A DNA stretch of 64,000 nt. It comes from Zantedeschia hybrid cultivar. Taxonomy: Eukaryota > Streptophyta > Magnoliopsida > Alismatales > Araceae. Numbering within the stretch: position 1 is the stretch's first letter; every line of letters starts with the position of its first letter. The translations under genes were made by a program, and so were the position numbers. Location of the stretch: the NCBI GenBank assembly GCA_030544215.1, contig JARZZO010000004.1:47357980-47421979 (forward strand), written 5' to 3'. The notes beneath the pieces were generated by a model. The model was given only the letters and a program-made list of their open reading frames with translations. It was not told where the DNA came from and made no database searches. Below are positions 45,881-58,024 of this stretch, piece by piece.

Positions 45881-47512
45881 TCATGGCTTGGTAAGCTCGT
45901 AAAACGGCTTACACCTTTGTGAGTGCTGGGAGACAAAACGGCGAATAAATTGTAACCTCCCGATTAATCCTCTTAACTCTTTCAAGTTTTTGGGAGATGG
46001 CATTTCTCTGATAGCCTTCGCCTTATTAGGATCGATCTCAATTCCCCGTTTGCTGACAATGAATCCAAGCAATTTCCCTGAAGATACCCCGAATACACAT
46101 TTCTTGGGGTTCATCTTCAACTGATACTCTCTCGATCTCTCTAATACCCTTGCCAAAACTTTGGCGTGCTCAGCCTTCGTTTTAGACTTAACCAATAAGT
46201 CATCCACATACACTTCCAAATCTATATGCATCATGTCATGAAATATTGCCATCATAGCCCTTTGATAAGTGGCTCCAGCGTTCTTTAATCCAAATGGCAT
46301 GACGACATAACAATATGTTCCCCAAGGTGTAGTGAATGAAGTCTTCTCTTGATCCTCTTCTGCCAGCTTAATCTGGTTGTATCCCGAAAATCCATCCATA
46401 AACGATAATGTCTCATAGCCAGCAGTGTTATCGATGAGTACATCAATATGAGGCAATGGAAAATCATCTTTAGGACATGCCCGGTTCAGATCGCGGAAGT
46501 CAATGCAAATTCTGACCTTCCCGTCCTTTTTCATAACCGGGACTATGTTGGCCACCCATTGTGGATAAAGGACAACTCTAATGAATTTGGCTTTGTGTAA
46601 TTTGTCGACCTCTTCCTTCATCTTTAAAGCCATTTGCGGGTGGAATCGCCTTAATTTCTGCTTGACCGGACTAGCTCCATCCTTTAATGTTAACCTGTGT
46701 TCAACTAAAGATGAGTCTAACCCCGGCATATCCTCATAACTCCAGGCGAAAGTGTCCTTATAATCCTTAAGCACTTGTACCATTGCCTTCTCATCCTCTG
46801 TAGAAAGATTTTTACTGACGAGGACAACTTTAGGTTCGTCTTCAGTCCCTAAGTTTATTTCTTTGGTGGGCTCTTCTACGGCAGCTGAGGGTTCATCAAA
46901 TCTCTTCACTCCACTGGCATATGCCTCAGCTGCGTCCTCATCATCTTCCTCATCTTCAACAATGGGGTCCTTTTCATGTACTAACTCATATACCCCGTAC
47001 CCATCATTGACTGACTCATTGTCCGTACAATCTTCTGGCATATGAATTGGATTTTCTAAAAGCTGAGGGATTAAAGAGCAAAAAGAACATTTATCAGCCA
47101 AATCCTGGAGGTATCTTTCTGGAATTTGCCTACCCTTAGGCTTCCTAGACTTCCTAACCTGACTAACCTGCCTAAAAGTAGACTTCCTAACTTCACTAAA
47201 CTGCCTATCATAACCTAATGAAGATGAAGCAGGATGAAAATCCTGGGATACAAGTGGAAATACAGGGGAATCCTCCCGTGGGGAGGGACAAAGTATGTTT
47301 AAGAGAGAATCTTGACCGACGGACCCGCGCGATGGGGTGTAATCGGACAAGTAAGATGTTTCCTCGATAATGATTTGGGAAGAATTTGTTGTAAAATTGG
47401 CGTTTTTTTTTTTGGATATCGGAGGAATTATACATGAAGCAGGAGTGAATACAAATGGAAGGGGAATCAGACGGAGGAAGCGGCACCAAGGCCAGAGGAT
47501 TAGGGGGATCAT
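45881..47512 (-). pseudogene. Element C reverse transcriptase
   Basis: Minus-strand frame with the acidic linker, then RT motifs RICIDFRDLNRACPKDDFP, FMDGFSGYNQIKL, MPFGLKNAGATYQRAM and YVDDLLVKS, ending at TGA 45883-45881. Unlike B it has no stop inside RT. It lies in a different frame from gag-pro, meeting it at an A11 run (47403-47413 on the plus strand as T11). B has A9 there. Confidence 0.9.
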
Positions 47513-50500
47513 ATATTAATATGTCCCAGATCAGATCATACATCCTCTCTAGGTCGAGAGGAGGTTGTGGAATAAGGTCCCGAGGGGACAGAGTAATCAT
47601 AACGGGCGGGGCTCGTGGAATGTCTTCAGTAATGACCCGCGACCAAGTCGGGGTCAAGAGCAGTGTGCGAAATAGAGTATGGAGCATTAGGACATGTGAA
47701 GGATATGTCCCCCTCCAGAGCAAATCTGTTGTATAACCAGCTTCATAGGGGTCATCTGGCTCCCCTTCATCAGTTTGTTCGGACAGCAGTATCCGCTTAT
47801 CAAATATTGCACCAGGGCTCTCAATTAGCTCGTCGATTTGCGGTGGCCACTTGGGTTATGCAGGATCCAGAAATAGTCTGTTCAGTGCTATGTATAGGTC
47901 CCTCAGGTCGAACCATCTGTACCATTCACATTCGGGATCATGAAATTTCCTCCTTTTCATAGGCCGCAAAGCCTCCAAGGATTGGTACGTAAGTAGTTCG
48001 GAACAATGTCTGGCCAAATCCCTCCCATATATGTCATGGAAGTCAAAACATGAAGTAATGACCACCGTGTTGTCGTGACTAAGTATGGGCCCTTTCACAA
48101 AGTGTGTATATAGGGTCCATGTTAAGGGATCTCGGCCTTCTTTAAGTGGTGTAGACATTGTTTCCAAGATTTCTTGACCATCTTCTTGCTGAACCCTGTC
48201 TTGCTTCAGTTTCCTCGGCCTATAGCCCAGACCGCTTCCGGGTGCTGCCTGATGATTTTTAACAGGAGTGGTCCTGCCTTGCAACTGTGTGCCCAGACCT
48301 TTTCCAGGCTCGTAGCCATTTTTCATCATGATTCTCCATCCTGGGGTACTCATGCACTTCCCCCTTTTGATAGCATTTAATGGGTATGGAGAAATGGTAG
48401 CGGCTTTCAAAGGATCAGCCACTGGACGGTAGACCTGTAATACCGACAGAAAAGGTTGTCGGCCAGGTAAAACAGCAGATTTAATATTTAAGGTATGAGC
48501 AGCAGCAAGGATCGGCATGCTCGTCACTTTAATAATTCGTCCTTTGTAAGGGAATTTGAGGCATTGGTGATTCGTAGAAGGAATCGCTTCAAGAGTTTTA
48601 ATATAAGGACGTCCCAAAATGGCATTTATGGAAGGGTCGATTTCTAGAATATGAAATTCGACCTCTGCATGACTTACTGGACCTAGCTCCACTTTTAAAT
48701 AAACCATTCCCAGAGGGGAACGGGTAGAATTGTCATATGCCGTAACTGAGATGGGGCTAGGCAGCCATTTCTCCTTGGGCACACCGCACAGTTCCAGGGT
48801 CTTCGGAGGTAAAACATTAATTGAAGCCCCTGCATCAACCAGGCATGCATCCACGGCCTTTTTGCAGATATTGACCGTGATGCTCAGAGCCATGCTTCTG
48901 GCGGCTGGCGGTGCTAGTTCCGATGTGTGGAATGTAATTGAGGGCTGATCCCCCTGAGGAACTAGTAGTGCTGCAATTTTCTTTACCGGCACGTCTTCGT
49001 TGACCATCACTTTCTGTAGGTATTCCATTAAGGCTTCTTGGTGAATCTTGGACCTTTTAATCAATTCAAGTACAGTGATCCGTGCCGGTGTTCTGTCCAG
49101 ATGTTTCAACAAGTCATATTGAGTGCCTGGTGCACTCTCTTCATTATGGGCTTCCTCAGTCGGCTGTGATGGGCCGTCTCTGACTGTGGACTGAGGAAAG
49201 ACCTTGTTGAAAATCCTTCCACTCCGGAGCGCATGTTCCTCGACCGTGGGGGATCCGGGTGACACCTTGAGTACCGCAGAGTCGGGTGGCGTAAGCGGTG
49301 CGGAGGGTTGATGCGTAGGTGGTGGCGTTGGGTTAGGTGGTGATGGCGCGGTGCGGATCAAAGGCCTAGATGGTTGGATGGTGGATGGGTAAGTGGTTGG
49401 CGAAGTGGGGAATGGTACGCGTAATAGCGGTTTAGATGGTAAGGGCATATCTGGGTAGGTGGTAGTGGTAGCGGGTGAAGTAGGAAATGGTATGCGTAAT
49501 AGTGGCCTAGATGGTAGAAGGGGCGCGTTATTGGTTTGCGGGGGGGTATGTAATGGAGGCGTAGGAGTGCGGGGCGTAATAGGTCTAAAGAAGGTGGGTA
49601 GTGGTAGTGGGTTATTGGGTGAGGGCGAGTGATATGTGGGTGTGGGTAGAGGGGTAATGGTAACGGGTTGTGGTCTGGGTATGTGGATGGTGCGGCGTGG
49701 TAGTCGTTCTGCGGTACTTTGAACGTGACCCGTCGAACAAAGAGAGGAAGAGTCCTCTATCCTCCATTGTTGCCCACGACCAGCCTCAGACTGGCTGTTC
49801 ATTAAAATGGGAGCAACTTGGTTCTGGTTCTGGTGCTCCGGGAGTGGATTCTGCACTATGCCCATGTTGGGTGGTGCTGCCTGTGCTGGTGGTCTTGCTT
49901 GCTGCTGCTGCTGCTGTTGTTGCGGTCTCCTCGCCTTCAGGGCTGATATATATTTCTTCATTTCCTCCCAGTCTATGCCGCCGTGCTCGTTGAGATCATG
50001 AATATAATCTCTGAACTGGAAGCAGGTGTCGATGGTGTGCCCAGGTTGCCTGTGGAAGTAGCAATACCTGGACGTATCGGCATTTTGAGGCCAGACGGCC
50101 TTTTCCCTTGGCAAAACTAAGGCGTTAGCTGCCATTAAGGCACTGAAGATATCTGCCAAGGATTCTGGGAGGGCCGGGTATTCTGCCCTTTTCGGGCCTG
50201 GGGGTCTTCTCGGCTGGTTGTAGTCACCCGGAGGAGGGACATTGTGGTACGCCGGCAGTGCGCGCGGCTGGTACTGTGGCTGTTGCTGCTGCTGATACTG
50301 ATTCTGCTGGGGTTGCTGGTACTGCTGTTGCCGTTGCGGCTGTTGCTGTAGCTGTTGCTGGTTCTGATTCTGATTCTGATTCGGCTGCTGGGGCCGTTGA
50401 TACTGTTGTTGGTACTGGGGGTTCTGCTGCTGTCTGTACCCTTGCTGCTGTGGCCTCTGGTACTGCTGCTGACTCCTCACGAACTGGGGCGAGTTATTGT

Positions 50501-51584
50501 TCATGGTACTCACTTGCTCATGAGAGAGCGTGCCCTCAGTAGTCGGACCTGTGCTGGAAGAGTTCGGCACTGCAGGCTTCCGAGGCGGAGGCCTGCTAGG
50601 TCTATGAGGATCAAAGACGCTAGAGAATGTAGCGTCCTTGAAAGCATTCTGGTAGTACCGTGCTCTTTCATAGAGCTCTGCCATGTTGGTCAAATTGTTC
50701 AAGGAGAGGACGAGCTTGAACTGGGGCGTGGCATTGGAAATTAACATCTTCACTTGTTCGGACTCGGACAAGTGATCCTTCACCTTTTCAGCCAGACCCC
50801 GCCACCTGTCAGCAAAACTGACAAACTCCTCATCAGGTTTCATCTTTTCTGCAATGAGGTCCGTGATAGACAAGGAGGGTGCAACTCTGTCCTGGTATCG
50901 TTGAATGAATTTGCGTGAAACGATACCGTAATCCTCTACTTCTGAGGGTTCCAGGGAAAAGAACCACTCGAGGGCTGGTCCCTCTAGAGATCTCCTGAAC
51001 AAGAAGGCCAACGACCTCTTGTCATTCTGCCAGAAAGAGGATTCATACATAAACTCCTTCAGATGTGTGAAGGGGTTACCAGTACCGTTGTACTTTCGGT
51101 ACACTGGCATTTCAGAGGGTGGCAGATGGAATACTGGCAGGCTCGGTAGACTGATTTCTGGCACAGCTTTGACCCCCATCATTTTCTGGAGGTTATTAAA
51201 TTGCTCGTCCATACGCTCCATTTTGGCCAGCAGCGTTTGTGTGGTCAGATCTGCCTGGGGAGGAGGAGGAGGAGGAGGTACTTGGTAGGCCTGCTGCCTA
51301 GAGTATGTTGGGCAGGGTGGACAATAGAGGGGAGGTCCGGCAGAGCTTCCGCCATGCCCGAGGGCAGGCGTTTGCGGTCTAGCCGGTTGCCTAGATGATG
51401 AAAGCTGCGGCCCAGATGGCCGAGAAGTAATATGAAGGCCCTCCACGGCCTGGTGGATATAAGGAGGAGGAAAAGAAGGTTGCTGAGGAACAGCTGGGGG
51501 AGCCACAGGGTTCGGCTCGGCAGGCTGCATGGGTTCCTTCCCCTTCAAAATAGACTGGATCGCCTCGAACTGCTGAGGGTCCAG
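47414..51584 (-). pseudogene. Element C gag (most), protease and G-patch region
   Basis: One frame is open for 1230 codons from about 51548 to TAA 47858-47856 and then continues to the A11 run. It covers the gag core, Q-rich linker, C-x2-H-x4-H-x4-C knuckle, protease, G-patch (GWRIMMKNGYEPGKGLG, about 48350) and linker. The protease active site reads LVDAGASINVL, Ala in place of the Thr of DTG (about 48830), whereas B has DTG. The TAA replaces the GAA read in B. The 20 bp missing from B are present here, giving DPSINAILGRPYIK. Confidence 0.9.
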
Positions 51585-51911
51585 TCAGGAGGCAAGAACT
51601 CCCAGAGCATTAATGAGATCCGTAGGATCAGAGGATGAGGGATCATTCTGATTCATGTCCCCCTCAAGATCAGGATTAGGAATCGCATACTCATGCGGAG
51701 GAGGATCAGGATATTGATCACGTGGATGCAAAAGAGGTGTTCGAACATTCCCATCTAGACGATATGGAACGGGGATAGAACTACGGGAGGCATCAGCATC
51801 TCTCCCACTCTCATAGTTGTATTCAGAATCCCGAGGGGCATTAGCATCTCCCTCGTAATTAACCATGGCGTCTGGAGCTACACTCAAGTCCCTACCTGAT
51901 CGTAGCAACAT
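51585..51911 (-). pseudogene. Element C gag N-terminus
   Basis: From ATG 51911 (MLLRSGRDLS, the same start as B) to a TGA at 51587-51585, where B has CGT. It is in the same frame as the large ORF that follows, so the break is one nonsense codon. About 108 aa, acidic, with DANAPRDSEYNYESGRDADA. Confidence 0.88.
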
Positions 51912-52944
51912 GATGTTAGATTCTTTTTCTTCAAAGATTTGACAAACAAGTTGCACAGAGATTAATCAAACAAGTGGATGCTTAACGTGATTTTAAGATT
52001 CCTTTTTGAGTTATTTGGATTCAATTAAACCTCAAATTCTCTCCAGGAAAGGATCCTAGTTTCAGTTCAATTTCCACCGTTATTCTTTAGGGCTTTCTCT
52101 CACAACGCTTTCAGAATCTAACCAGGACTTCAATTGGTACAACCAGCCCGATGATCAAGGAGGAATACCTTGATTTTGGGGACTTATGGAGGTCTCAACG
52201 TCAACTTCTCTAGTCTGATCAAGGGACCAACCCAATCAGAGAGAGTTGCTGACGTCGAGTAATGTGTTCCTAAGAGGAGGAGGGTATTAGCCTCAATGCG
52301 TATGTCCTGCGGCCTGGATGGCCTCTAATGCTTAGTAAGTAATGGGTAGCTAGCACTCAAAACACAGAAATCTGGAAACTAAAAAAAAATAAGAAACTGT
52401 CTTAATCGCGTCGATGGTAGTCGACGCTATTCAAAACAGAACTTAATTTTTCGCAGAAGCAGATGCAGACAGCAGAGAAACTGTGAAGCCTGAAAGGCGT
52501 CTAATGGTGTTGACGCGGTTTGAAACGCGTCAGCTATCCTGGACGCTTTTCAGTTCGCAGAAACAGTTTTCCAGGAGGATTTTCTGGGTTGAATCCTCCT
52601 CAAACAAGATAAAAAGCAGTAAACAATCGACTCATGAAATTTTTTTTTAATTCCAGGTTTTAACAGGATGCTTTACCAACTAAACAACTAGGAAATCAAT
52701 CAATCACACATCATTTTTATCACAAAAACAGCTTTCTTTTGAATTAATCAAGGGGAGGGCAAGATCTTGCCACTAGGGTGTGCACGTGGTGCACGAGGGA
52801 AATTAATTAAACTAAACACTCACCAATTGGTGAGGACGTGTCGAAAGACACAAATGGTGCACCGTGGGTGCCCGGTTGATGACAGCAAGAACAAAAAATT
52901 TAAAAGATGGCGAGACCAAGTCCCACCGTGATCGCCAAAAAAGC
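51912..52944 (-). other. Element C leader with PBS and three dyads
   Basis: PBS at 52916-52937 (minus TGGCGATCACGGTGGGACTT), seven bases from the LTR. Dyads at 52408, 52497 and 52527, the last two 30 bp apart, in the same places as in T0 and B. No coding sequence supported. Confidence 0.75.
52408..52546. repeat. Dyad cluster in element C leader (3 copies)
   Basis: Arms AATCGCGTC/GACGCTATT, GAAAGGCGTC/GACGCGGTTT and GAAACGCGTC/GACGCTTTT. All centres 10 bp. Confidence 0.85.
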
Positions 52945-54269
52945 TGTAGGTACTTAGAATGACCGTGTGATTAACATGAAAAATCTATGTTGTTTAGTGT
53001 AAACTAACCTATTAAAAATAGCAACTAGCGTGCAGTGATCACCAGAAACTTTTAACTAAAAAGTTTCAAAAGAGATATGATCGCCTACCTGTTCAAACGC
53101 GGAAGATTGAGTCCTTGGTTCCCCTTCCTCAGCCGGCTGAAGAAAGAGAGCCCTTTCTTTGCTTTTTGTTCTTACTGTTGAATTTGAGTTTGAGGATCGT
53201 CCAGAAGTCTTTCTGGCTTTGTGCTTGATTTCCCCTTTTGAATCTCTCGTTGTTGTTGAGTGCAGCAGAAACAGAGAGACAGAAAACGAAGAAACAATGA
53301 TGATGAGAATTTAAGTAGAAGCAGTATCTGAACTAATCATGATTTTGGACATATGATTGAACATCAAACTTACTTGTTGAGTGGCTTTGAAACCCCTTAA
53401 ATCGAGTAGGTTTTTGAAAAATTATGCTGTGGTGTGTGTTTGCATGAAGTGAATGAAGAATGGAATTAATGAAGATGAAAATGAATGCAATAATGAAAAA
53501 CTTATGCCCAATCGATTGAAGCTTTGAAAGGATGAAGATCTTGAAAGGACGCCGACTTCTGGAAATGGCAGCGCTCCGGCGTTCCGACGTTGTTGCTTCG
53601 ATCTTCAACTCGCTATAATAATGCTCTCTCTTAATGGACTTCAACTCCTTTTTTTTTAACTCTTCAACATGCAAGGTATTTATAGGCATTTCTTGCGTTC
53701 GAGATTAACATAGAAAAATCCAAGATTTATCTATCTTAACCGACAGATAAATACTGATTAATTCATCTTTATCTGTAATTATCTAAAAACGCGTCCACCA
53801 TGGCTGACGCCTTTCAGATTAATTAAGATAAGGATAAATATCCGGGAAAACTTATCTTTATCTTTATTAGGTAAAACGCGTCCACCTGTGTAGACGTCTT
53901 TTAGCCTAATTAAGATAAGGATAAACATCCGGAGGGGAAGTTAAAATAGCTTAGGAAACTTAAAACGCGTCGACATTACCAGACGCCTTTTAGTTAATTA
54001 ATTAATTAATTAAAATTCAAATTTAATCGTTAAAATAAGAATAAAGTATAAATGGCGTCCACCTGAGTCGACGTCTTTTAGAATTCTTCATATTTTAACT
54101 CAAATTTGAGCTAAAACCAATTCAATTAATTAACTTAAACACATCTGTTAAACCCGACACTTAAAAAGATTAATAAAAATTAATTAATGATTAATTATCA
54201 GACCATTCTGAGGCATTATTGTATGATATGAAATTTACTCGAAATGACGTCAAAATTAGCGTGTCTACA
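52945..54269 (-). repeat. Element C 5' LTR
   Basis: 1325 bp. Minus-strand TATA box (complement at 53677-53684) with four dyads upstream of it (53791-54074 on this strand). It is followed directly by GAGTG. Confidence 0.93.
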
Positions 54270-54274
54270 GAGTG

Positions 54275-54487
54275 AAGCCCCGAAGCTTTGAGATCGGGAG
54301 CCTCGTGTTAAGAAATGCTCATGCTTCCAAACCGGCCGAAGCCTCAGGAAAGCTTGCCCCCAACTGGGAGGGGCCCTATCGGGTCATAGAGGTGATCAGA
54401 CGAGGGGCATATCGGTTGGAGACCCTTTCGGGCCAGCCTCTCCCTCGCACCTGGAATGTAGAGCGCCTTCGGCGTTATTTTATGTGA
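54275..54487 (+). pseudogene. Element A integrase, C-terminal piece
   Basis: Continues in frame from 34595: KPRSFEIGSLVLRNAHAS, GKLAPNWEGPYRVIEV, RTWNVERLRRYFM, then TGA. It is the usual C-terminal barrel of Tat-type integrases without a chromodomain. Confidence 0.9.
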
Positions 54488-54626
54488 ATCACTTTTTCCC
54501 GGACTTTCAGCCGGAAGGTATGAATAAATGTCTTTCAGAAAACCTGATGGTATTCTTTCAAGTCCGCGGCAACCCGATCCGAGAGTGGCTCCGGCCATGA
54601 GTACCGGATCGGAGCGGCACGATTCT

Positions 54627-55473
54627 AAGTCCGCAGGTACCTCGATCCGACGAATGGCTTCGACCATATAATCCGGATCGGGAAGCGGCAAGGTATATTT
54701 AAGCCCGCAAATAACCCGTACCGATCGGGAAGCGGCATGATTCTTCTAAGTCCGCAGGTACCTCGATCCGACGAATGGCTTCGGCCATATAATCCGGATC
54801 GGGAAGTGGCAAGGTATATTTAAGCCCGCAAATAACCCGTACCGATCGGGAAGTGGCATGGTTCTTCTAAGTCCGCAGGTACCTCAATCCGACAAATGGC
54901 TTCGGCCATATAATCCGGATTGGGAAGCGGCAAGGTATATTTAAGCCCGCAAATAACCCGTACCGATCGGGAAGCGGCATGGTTCTTCTAAGTCCGCAGG
55001 TACCTCGATCCGACGAATGGCTTCGGCCATATAATCCGGATCGGGAAGCGGCAAGGTATATTTAAGCCCGCAAATAACCCGTACCGATCGGGAAGCGGCA
55101 TGGTTCTTCTAAGTCCGCAGGTACCTCGATCCGACGAATGGCTTCGGCCATATAATCCGGATCGGGAACCGGCAAGGTAAATTTAAGCCCGCAAATAACC
55201 CGTACCGATCGGGAAGCAGCATGGTTCTTCTAAGTCCGCAGGTACCTCGATCCGACGAATGGCTTCGGCCATATAATCCGGATCGGGAAGCGGCAAGTTA
55301 AATTTAAGCCCGCAAATAACTTGTACCGATCGGGAAGCGGCATGGTTCTTCTAAGTCCGCAGGTACCTCGATCCGACGAATGGCTTCGGCCATATAATCC
55401 GGATCGGGAAGCGGCAAGGTATATTTAAGCCCGCAAATAACCCGTACCGATCGGGAAGCGGTATGGTTCTTCT
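54627..55473 (+). repeat. Tandem array, 7 x 121 bp
   Basis: Unit starts at 54627, 54748, 54869, 54990, 55111, 55232 and 55353, exactly 121 bp apart. Each unit is a 74-bp module (AAGTCCGCAGGTACC...) plus a 47-bp module (AAGCCCGCAAATAACCC...) that share the GATCGGGAAGCGGCA core. Confidence 0.95.
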
Positions 55474-56657
55474 AAGTCCGCAGCTCCTTCGATCCGACGA
55501 ATGGTTTCGGCCATGTATTCCGGATCAGGACGCGGCATGGTTTTCCAAAGTCCGCAGCTCCTTCGATCCGGCGAATGGTTTCGGCCATGTATTCCGGATC
55601 AGGAAGCGGCATGGTTTTCCAAAATCCGCAGGTCCTTCGATCCGACGAATGGTTTCGGCCATGTATTCCGGATCAGGACGCGGCATGGTTTTCCAAAGTC
55701 CGCAGGTCCTTCGATCCGACGAATGGTTTCGGCCATGTATTCCGGATCAGGACGCGGCATGGTTTTCCAAAGTCCGCAGCTCCTTCGATCCGACGAATGG
55801 TTTCGGCCATGTATTTCGGATCAGGACGCGGCATGGTTTTCCAAAGTCCGCAGCTCCTTCGATCCGTCGAATGGCTTCGGCCATGTATTCCGGATCAGGA
55901 CGCGGCATGGTTTTCCAAAGTCCGCAGGTCCTTCGATCCGACGAATGGTTTCGGCCATGTATTCCGAATCAGGACGCGGCATGGTTTTCCAAAGTCCGCA
56001 GGTCCTTCGATCCGACGAATGGTTTCAGCCATGTATTCCGGATCAGGACGCGGCATGGTTTTCCAAAGTCCGCAGCTCCTTCGATCCGGCGAATGGTTTC
56101 GTCCATGTATTCCGGATCAGGACGCGGCATGGTTTTCCAAAGTCCGCAGGTCCTTCGATCCGACGAATGGTTTCGGCCATGTATTCCGGATCAGGACGCG
56201 GCATGGTTTTCCAAAGTCCGCAGGTCCTTCGATCCGACGAATGGTTTCGGCCATATATTCCGGATCAGGACGCGGCATGGTTTTCCAAAGTCCGCAGCTC
56301 CTTCGATCCGTCGAATGGCTTCGGCCATGTATTCCGGATCAGGACGCGGCATGGTTTTCCAAAGTCCGCAGGTCCTTCGATCCGACGAATGGTTTCGGCC
56401 ATGTATTCCGGATCAGGACGCGGCATGGTTTTCCAAAGTCCGCAGGTCCTTCGATCCGACGAATGGTTTCGGCCATGTATTCCAGATCAGGACGCGGCAT
56501 GGTTTTCCAAAGTCCGCAGCTCCTTCGATCCGTCGAATGGCTTCGGCCATGTATTCCGGATCAGGACGCGGCATGGTTTTCCAAAGTCCGCAGGTCCTTC
56601 GATCCGACGAATGGCTTCGGCCATGTATTCCGGATCAGGACGCGGCATGGTTTTTAT
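55474..56657 (+). repeat. Tandem array, 16 x 74 bp
   Basis: Sixteen units of exactly 74 bp (AAGTCCGCAG(C/G)TCCTTCG...), equal to the first module of the 121-bp unit alone. Because 74 is not a multiple of three and no unit carries a stop on the plus strand, all three plus frames stay open for about 400-500 codons. These ORFs are a by-product. Confidence 0.95.
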
Positions 56658-56899
56658 AAGTCCGCCGTTCCTTCGATCCAACGAATGGCTTCGGCCATGT
56701 ATTCCGGATCGGGAAGCGGCATGGTATTCTCTAAGCCCGCAAATAACCCGTACCGATCGGGACGCGGCATGGTATTCTCTAAGCCCGCAAATAACCCGTA
56801 CCGATCGGGAAGCGGCATGGTATTCTCTAAGTCCGTGTAAACCGTACCGGGAGTGGCTTCGGCCATGCAAACCGTATCGGGAGCGGCATGGCTTTGGCC
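56658..56899 (+). repeat. Variant end of the tandem array
   Basis: One 75-bp module (56658-56732), two 48-bp modules (56733-56780 and 56781-56828) and a degenerate unit to about 56899. Confidence 0.85.
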
Positions 56900-57185
56900 A
56901 CATACATAATCGAAATTCGGCTATCTACTCAAAGACATGTCATGAAGCAAGCAAACGGAGATCATTTCTATATGTACACCAAGTTTCGGCCTAAGACGAA
57001 GGTATCTCCGACAAGGTCCCGGCCTCAGACGAGGCTGTTTTTCACCAGCCCTCGGCCGACCTAAGGCAGCTTTTTTACAAAGCAAAGGTTTCAAACAAAG
57101 CACATACCGTATTACTCTTCCGAGGAGGCTTCAGGCTATACTCTCGCCATCTCAGAACTGAGGAAGACAAGAGTGGGGGGCTATG

Positions 57186-58024
57186 TGATGAGGCAGAATC
57201 CGCTTCAGCCCATTAAAACAAGCCCAGCACTGAGATCAGCCCAACAACAGTAGGCTTCGGCCCATCAGCGGCCCAGCAGCCTTCGGCCCAGTAGGCTTCG
57301 GCCCATCAACGGCCCAGCAGCCTTCGGCCCAACAGCCTTCGGCCCAGCAGCCTTCGGCCCAACAGGCTTCGGCCCATCAGCGGCCCAACCCCCTTCGGCC
57401 CAGTAGCCGTATCTGGCCCCCTCCGGTGGAGGACTAGGCACTATGGCGGTTTACCAGTAAGCCCGGAACATAGTCCTATATCGGCTATCACCGTTAACCA
57501 TCCTCTATCCTCTGCTATAAATACACCGCTATTTATTGCCAAAGGGATGGACTCCTATGCCTTCGAGACCCTAAAGGACTATAGTCCAAAAAGCATTAAA
57601 GCTACTCTTTGTCTTCTGAATCGAATCTTCTTCAAAAGCTAACTTAACCGTCGGAGGGGGTTCCTAAGGGCCGAAGCCCGGGACTCCTGCTGACCGGTTT
57701 CTTCTTCTTCCCCTCCTGCAGGATCTCGGTTCGAATCATCGCCGACCTCCCCGAGTCGGTCTCGGCCGCCGACCTCGGATTTCTCTCCCAGGTCTCGATG
57801 CCGTGCGCCGGCTGCATCCCTGACCGAAGGAGTCTCGGCCCCGCCTTTTGAAGGCAAGCTAGTCCCCGACCGAGCCATCCTCAGCCTCGGACTTTCGGCT
57901 TCGCCTCTGCCTCCTTCGCCTTCCGGATCCCCGTCGGGCCGCTTGCACCAATCCGACCCAGCTCCGGATCCATAACTTCGGATTCCAGCTTCGGAATCCG
58001 ATCGTGATAGCTTTGGCTACATCA
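57186..58024 (+). repeat. Element A 3' LTR
   Basis: 839 bp, 30 bp longer than the 5' LTR because of extra copies of the CAGCCTTCGGCCCA repeat. Otherwise about 2% different by eye. Ends TACATCA. Confidence 0.9.

Larger units (their letters stand above)
34596..54269 (-). mobile_element. Element C: young Ogre-type retrotransposon with antisense gene module
   Basis: 19,674 bp with LTRs of 1325 bp each (34596-35920 and 52945-54269) differing at about seven sites by eye, so a recent insertion. A perfect target duplication GAGTG (34591-34595 and 54270-54274) lies in the integrase of A. The minus-strand order is LTR, PBS, leader, gag, protease, G-patch, RT, RNase H, archaeal RNase H, integrase; then an antisense (plus-strand) two-gene module; then the 3' LTR. 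Despite its youth its polyprotein has four disruptions and an altered protease active site, so it was probably mobilised in trans or decayed quickly. Confidence 0.94.
54488..57185 (+). other. Element A 3' untranslated region with tandem arrays and polypurine tract
   Basis: About 140 bp of unique sequence is followed by the tandem arrays (54627-56899), then about 280 bp of unique sequence. It ends in AGGAAGACAAGAGTGGGGGG (57161-57180), the probable polypurine tract five bases before the 3' LTR. No gene. Confidence 0.8.
5774..58024 (+). mobile_element. Element A: Tat-like Ty3/gypsy element with pro-RT-RH deleted, carrying E and C
   Basis: Flanked by LTRs 5774-6582 and 57186-58024. Without the nested E and C its own length is about 6.9 kb: LTR, PBS, gag, integrase, tandem-repeat array, polypurine tract, LTR. 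Protease, RT and both RNase H domains are absent, the gag text running into the integrase zinc-binding region near 7880-7905, so it is a non-autonomous deletion derivative. Flanking pentamers are GATAT (5769-5773) and GATAC (58025-58029), one mismatch, consistent with a mutated target duplication. The interrupted LTR sequence on both sides is continuous once A is removed. Confidence 0.88.

Noticed and set aside
55463..56994. Three overlapping plus-strand ORFs of 398, 497 and 421 aa
   Set aside because: They are the same 74-bp tandem repeat read in three frames. The period is not a multiple of three and the unit lacks plus-strand stops, so the ORFs carry no independent coding evidence.
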